64,000 nt of DNA from Neomoorella carbonis. Lineage in GTDB: Bacteria; Bacillota; DSM-521; Neomoorellales; Neomoorellaceae. The notes beneath the pieces were generated by a model. That model was given only the letters and a program-made list of their open reading frames with translations. It did not search any database and was not told the DNA's origin. Positions 60,835 through 64,000 of this stretch are shown in pieces. The stretch lies in assembly GCF_045278715.1 (NCBI RefSeq), contig NZ_CP136420.1, positions 2,418,001 through 2,482,000 on the forward strand, written 5' to 3'. The translations under genes were made by a program, and so were the position numbers. Numbering within the stretch: the stretch's first letter is position 1; each line of letters starts with the position of its first letter.

Positions 60835-61686
60835 TTATGCTCTCTCGGGGAAATCGCGGTTTTCTACTTTGAAGGGGAACTTCTTAACTTCCTCAATGAA
60901 GGCAGCCAGGTGCTCGGCCTCTTTCTCAAAGAGCTTCAGGCCTTTTTCGGGAGTGCCACGGAAGGGATTGCCAATGGTGGCGTGATCGGAGTACTCATGG
61001 TGTTCCATGGGAACAATGATATTTTCAGAACCCCGGAATTTAACGGTAGGAGTGCCGTCGATCTTGGAAAATTCGGGTCCCATCCACCGCGGCGCGTGGG
61101 CACGGTCATTGACCGCCCGGCTCATATCAACCAGCTCGATGTTATAGGCCATTACCTGGGCCGTTTCCATTTCACCGGCGTGCCAGCCGGGGGTCTCCTC
61201 GGGAGGACCTTCGAGGATACCTTTAACTACCTCGCATTCCCTCTCGGTGGGCGTCTTGTACCAGGCCACAAAGGCGCCGGTATGGTAACGAAGTCTCCGC
61301 AAGAGTTCATCAATGGGTTTGGTGTTGGAACCATGGTGGGATACAAAGACAATCTTGTTAGCACCGTGGAAAATCAAGCTGCGAGCAATATCATGGAGCA
61401 CACGGCGGAAAGTCTCGGCAGCAAGGGTGATGGTGCCGCAGCCTTCCCCGACTTCGCCCATGTGGTGGGGGGAGTAGCCAAAGGGCAGCAAAGGTGTGTG
61501 GGGAACATTGGCAAGCTTAGCGGCCCTCTCGGTAACGGAAATGGTGGTAATGCTGTCAGTTCCCAGGGGCACATGGGCGCCGTGCTTTTCACAGCTCCCG
61601 ACCGGTACGAGAACGGTGTCGGTTTCCTTGAACCATTCCTGGGCGTCAACAAAGGAACATTCCAAGAGGTTGTGACGTTTTGCCAT
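60835..61686 (-). CDS. Creatininase-family amidohydrolase (283 aa)
   Basis: Creatinine amidohydrolase fold. Metal and catalytic motifs: GSCEKHGAHVPLGTDSIT (Glu and His), FVSHHGSNTKPID and WHAGEMETAQVMAY. Members open cyclic amides, hydrolyse formamides or lactones; true creatininase is not implied. In the LacI cluster it may hydrolyse a lactone or amide at the entry of the pathway. Starts 22 bases after the LacI stop, so they are one transcript. Confidence 0.88.
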   Translation of the reverse strand: MAKRHNLLECSFVDAQEWFKETDTVLVPVGSCEKHGAHVPLGTDSITTISVTERAAKLANVPHTPLLPFGYSPHHMGEVGEGCGTITLAAETFRRVLHDIARSLIFHGANKIVFVSHHGSNTKPIDELLRRLRYHTGAFVAWYKTPTERECEVVKGILEGPPEETPGWHAGEMETAQVMAYNIELVDMSRAVNDRAHAPRWMGPEFSKIDGTPTVKFRGSENIIVPMEHHEYSDHATIGNPFRGTPEKGLKLFEKEAEHLAAFIEEVKKFPFKVENRDFPERA

Positions 61687-61708
61687 TTGATAAACCTCCT
61701 GCCAATTT

Positions 61709-62710
61709 TTATTTTAGAATTGAAGATTCCCTGACCTCGAGGTGGGTTGCCAGGGTGGTAACCGGCGGCACCTTCCGGCCGGCAAGGAGCTCAGCCAGTA
61801 CCTTCATGGCAGTCACCCCCAGGTCATAGACCGGGACTGCTACAGTAGATAGTGCCGGCGTAACAAAGGATGCGAGGGGAATATTATCAAAACCCACAAC
61901 AGCAACTTCTTCTGGCACCTTAATTCCCCGTTCGTACAGGGCTTTAATAGCGCCTATAGCCATAAGGTCGTTATGGGCGAAGATGGCAGTTATCCTCTGG
62001 TTGCCGCTAAGGGGCATTTGCGCAACAGCCTGGTAACCGCTGTTAAACTCAAAGTCGCCTTCGATGATCCACCCGGGTTCTATCTCTACCCCTTCAGCCT
62101 CCATAGCACGGCGGTAACCTTCCAGGCGGTCCCTGGCCGTAGTCGAAACCGCGGGGCCGGTAACCGTGGCAATCCGCCGGTGGCCAAGATGCAGTAAATG
62201 CTCAACAGCTTCCTGAGCGGCCCGTACATTATCCACCTGCACCGCCGGGAGATTGGCTTTATGACGGCCGATGACCACCGTCGCCACCGGCCCCTGGTCA
62301 AAAAAGTGCTCCCGGCTGGCATCCTCTACAGCTCCACCGCCGGTAAAGATTACCCCGTCCACCCGTTTTTCCCGCAGGACACGGAGATATTCTTTCGTGC
62401 GTTCCCGGGAACGGTCGGTATTGCACAGGATAACTGTATAGCCCCTTTCGTGGGCCACATCCTCTACCCCCCGGACAATGCCCGGGTAGTAAGGGTTGGC
62501 AATATCCGGGAGGATCAGACCAATGGTTTTTGTTTCATGCAGCTGGAGGCTGCGGGCCATGGCATTGGGGTAAAAGCCAAGCTCTTTGATGGCTGCCAAG
62601 ACACGCTCCCTCGTCTCGGGGCTGATGGGATGCTGGCTGTTGTTAAGAACACGGGAAACGGTGGTAACAGAAACCCCGGCATGCCTGGCGACATCTTTTA
62701 TGGTGACCAT
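61709..62710 (-). CDS. LacI/GalR-family repressor (333 aa)
   Basis: N-terminal helix-turn-helix VTIKDVARHAGVSVTTVSRVLNN (given as DVARHAGVSVTTVSRVL) with hinge FYPNAMARSLQ, then a periplasmic-binding-like domain with TIGLILPDIANPYYPGIVRG and GVIFTGGGAVED. ATG at 62710 follows GGGGTGA; the frame is open 16 codons further across its own operator, which is not likely to be coding. Three LacI-type boxes lie upstream, so it is self-regulated. It probably controls the whole downstream catabolic series; the inducer is unknown. Confidence 0.93.
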   Translation of the reverse strand: MVTIKDVARHAGVSVTTVSRVLNNSQHPISPETRERVLAAIKELGFYPNAMARSLQLHETKTIGLILPDIANPYYPGIVRGVEDVAHERGYTVILCNTDRSRERTKEYLRVLREKRVDGVIFTGGGAVEDASREHFFDQGPVATVVIGRHKANLPAVQVDNVRAAQEAVEHLLHLGHRRIATVTGPAVSTTARDRLEGYRRAMEAEGVEIEPGWIIEGDFEFNSGYQAVAQMPLSGNQRITAIFAHNDLMAIGAIKALYERGIKVPEEVAVVGFDNIPLASFVTPALSTVAVPVYDLGVTAMKVLAELLAGRKVPPVTTLATHLEVRESSILK

Positions 62711-62726
62711 GGCTTTCACCCCTTTC

Positions 62727-62777
62727 GGAAAACGTTTTCCTTGGTTATAAATTAGCATGGTTTCGCCCCTGTGTCAA
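62727..62777 (-). promoter_or_regulatory. lacI promoter and perfect LacI operator
   Basis: Minus-strand TTGACA (62772-62777), 17-base spacer, TAATTT (62749-62754). The palindrome GGAAAACGTTTTCC (62727-62740) sits just past the -10, a place that blocks initiation. Confidence 0.8.
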
Positions 62778-62809
62778 TAAGTAATTTTAAATCGTGAAAT
62801 TTTTCTTAT

Positions 62810-62855
62810 GGTAAACGTTTCCCATTAGCACTATATGTTATGGCAAACGTTTTCT
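62810..62855. promoter_or_regulatory. Two upstream LacI-type operators
   Basis: GGTAAACGTTTCCC (62810-62823) and GGCAAACGTTTTCT (62842-62855) share the AAACGTTT core with the main operator. Centres are about 83 and 115 bases from the first box, spacing compatible with DNA looping. Confidence 0.65.
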
Positions 62856-62980
62856 TTTTTTATTAACAGTTGTAAGCTTGGGCACAGTCTGCGTCCATAA
62901 TAACAAGCCCGTATTCATCCGCCTCTCACATGCAGTGGTGGAAATTGAGCCGTAAAGAGTCCGGCATTTTTCCAAAAAGT

Positions 62981-63022
62981 AAAATCTCCCCGCAAGTTAA
63001 ATAAAATTTACGGGGAGTTTTA
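62981..63022 (-). terminator. Terminator after the GntR gene
   Basis: Minus-strand CTCCCCG / CGGGGAG hairpin with an AT-rich loop and an ATTTT-rich tail, about 66 bases after the GntR stop. Confidence 0.7.
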
Positions 63023-63087
63023 CGAGAACAATCTCCCTTATTAGAGTCGTTGGCCAAAAAGCCGCCAGGACAAGGCCGCAGCGCCTC

Positions 63088-63783
63088 TTATTTCAATTGC
63101 CGGGCCACGAAGCGCAGGTGTTTGCCCATGGCCCGGCGGGCCGATTCCGCGGCTCCGGAAATGATGGCCTGGGCAATTTCACTGTGCTGTTCAAAAAGCA
63201 CGCGAGCGTTATCTGGATCGGTGTAAAGCTGGTTTCTTTTATTGGCCAGGGTCTGGGCAATGGTATCAGCAATAGTGTACATCAAACGGGAAAGGATGGG
63301 ATTATGGGACATGCTGGCAATGGTTAAATGAAATTTGACATCCGTATCCTCCTGGAGAAATCCCCGGGTCAGTTCGCTGCCCATCTGCTGGATTATCTCT
63401 ACCAGCTTTTCTTTTTCTTCGGTCGTAGCCCGCCGCGTCGCCAGGTAAACTATCTCCCGCTCCAGGATCTGCCTGGCTTCCAGTAAATATATGGCCTGTT
63501 GTTCTTCCAACAGCAGGGCCATTACCAGGGGCTGGACAATATCGCAGTTCTGCACCTTGCGGACGAAGGTCCCCTCGCCGGGCTTCACCTCCAGGACGCC
63601 CATAGTAGTCAGGGCGCGGATGGCCTCCCGGACGGATGCCCGGCTGACGCCCAGTTTCTCCGACAGCTCCCTTTCCGAGTAAAAGCGTTCCCCAGGCATC
63701 AGCTTGCCTTCACTGAGAATTTTTTTTACCTGCTCGACAATTTCTTCATAAATCTTCTTCGTTTTGATAGGCTGCAGTTCCAT
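63088..63783 (-). CDS. FadR-subfamily GntR regulator (231 aa)
   Basis: N-terminal GntR winged helix (SERELSEKLGVSRASVREA, EVKPGEGTFV) and a C-terminal FCD domain (about 90-215) with metal-ligand candidates Asp in EDTDVKFHLTIA, His in KFHLTI and the late HSEIAQAI and KHLRFV histidines. Such regulators sense organic acids and bind TGGTnnnACCA-type sites, like the one at 49651. Its own promoter region carries a different palindrome. Target genes are not shown by the sequence; the nearby catabolic cluster or lactate permease are candidates. Confidence 0.92.
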   Translation of the reverse strand: MELQPIKTKKIYEEIVEQVKKILSEGKLMPGERFYSERELSEKLGVSRASVREAIRALTTMGVLEVKPGEGTFVRKVQNCDIVQPLVMALLLEEQQAIYLLEARQILEREIVYLATRRATTEEKEKLVEIIQQMGSELTRGFLQEDTDVKFHLTIASMSHNPILSRLMYTIADTIAQTLANKRNQLYTDPDNARVLFEQHSEIAQAIISGAAESARRAMGKHLRFVARQLK

Positions 63784-63812
63784 CGGCCCTACCTCGAGGT
63801 TCTTTTTAGATT

Positions 63813-63845
63813 ATTATTGCATTATTTCAGGCCGATGGCAATCGG
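63813..63845 (-). promoter_or_regulatory. GntR gene promoter with overlapping palindrome
   Basis: Minus-strand TTGCCA (63836-63841), 17-base spacer, AATAAT (63813-63818). CCGAT-GGCA-ATCGG (63832-63845) is a perfect inverted repeat over the -35, a candidate self-regulation site. Confidence 0.55.
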
Positions 63846-63909
63846 TTATGCCTGGAACCCGAAAATAATATTATCTTTCTGCCTGACATTTTGTTTGCCA
63901 TTCAACCTA

Positions 63910-64000
63910 TTATACCTTAACAGAGGTGCGCTGGATATTATACTTCCACATCATTCTATATACTGTCGTCCGGGCTATTCCTAATTCTTTGGCTACCTTA
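63910..64000 (-). CDS. C-terminal tail of a Fis-type HTH activator (partial, cut by window edge)
   Basis: The last 30 codons read KVAKELGIARTTVYRMMWKY and end at a TAA at 63910-63912. This is the Fis/HTH_8 DNA-binding end common to sigma-54-dependent activators; the AAA+ domain would lie outside the window. It is followed by the GntR gene in the same direction. Confidence 0.75.
   Translation of the reverse strand, partial: KVAKELGIARTTVYRMMWKYNIQRTSVKV

Noticed and set aside
61730..63800. ACCTCGAGGT found at about 61737 and at 63791-63800
   Set aside because: One copy lies inside lacI coding sequence; a 10-base palindrome at two sites is not enough evidence for a regulator.
1..64000. CRISPR arrays, tRNA or rRNA genes
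   Set aside because: No regularly spaced repeats and no cloverleaf or rRNA-like sequence were seen on reading; a covariance-model scan would be decisive.

Overview
The window reads as chromosomal DNA of a Moorella-like thermophilic acetogen (Firmicutes, Thermoanaerobacterales). The evidence is a GC-rich genome with strong GGAGG ribosome sites, frequent GTG/TTG starts, a class V fructose-1,6-bisphosphate aldolase/phosphatase, a glmS ribozyme, and the cdaA-cdaR-glmM-glmS order. The genus is an inference; no rRNA is present to prove it. Most genes lie on the minus strand.

Bases 1-22,300 form an accessory region for metals, metalloids and oxyanions. It holds two metal-type ArsR/SmtB repressors plus a CadC-like one, a zinc-type CDF exporter, a broken arsC, a PadR-permease-DUF2703 unit, a second permease operon whose small thioredoxin gene is split by an IS1634-type insertion, a three-subunit molybdoenzyme of the tetrathionate/selenate reductase type, its likely sensor lipoprotein/kinase/regulator trio, and a CadA-type P1B-ATPase carrying a frameshift. 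Several genes here are broken, so the region appears to be decaying or in flux.

Bases 22,300-27,800 hold a DUF401 membrane protein, a flavin reductase, two RNA pseudouridine synthases, a cupin, and remnants of a helicase and an antitoxin next to a Uma2-family gene.

Bases 27,800-34,800 hold the cell-envelope and c-di-AMP cluster: cdaA, cdaR, glmM and glmS, with a glmS ribozyme whose flanks can form competing pairings, and two divergent DUF881 genes. Bases 34,800-47,700 are one long branched-chain amino-acid operon (ilvE-ilvD-ilvB2-ilvN-ilvB1-leuA-leuC-leuD-leuB-cimA) read from one clear promoter. It has two different acetolactate synthase large subunits, and the citramalate route supplies 2-ketobutyrate.

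Bases 47,700-55,000 hold an L-lactate permease, small proteins, an HD-GYP protein, a tautomerase, an arginine/lysine-type decarboxylase and the gluconeogenic FBP aldolase/phosphatase. Bases 55,000-63,800 look like a LacI-regulated catabolic cluster of unknown substrate (LacI, creatininase-like amidohydrolase, class II aldolase, TIM-barrel protein, Tm-1-like protein, zinc dehydrogenase, DASS anion transporter), followed by a FadR-type GntR regulator and the tail of a Fis-type HTH activator cut by the window edge.
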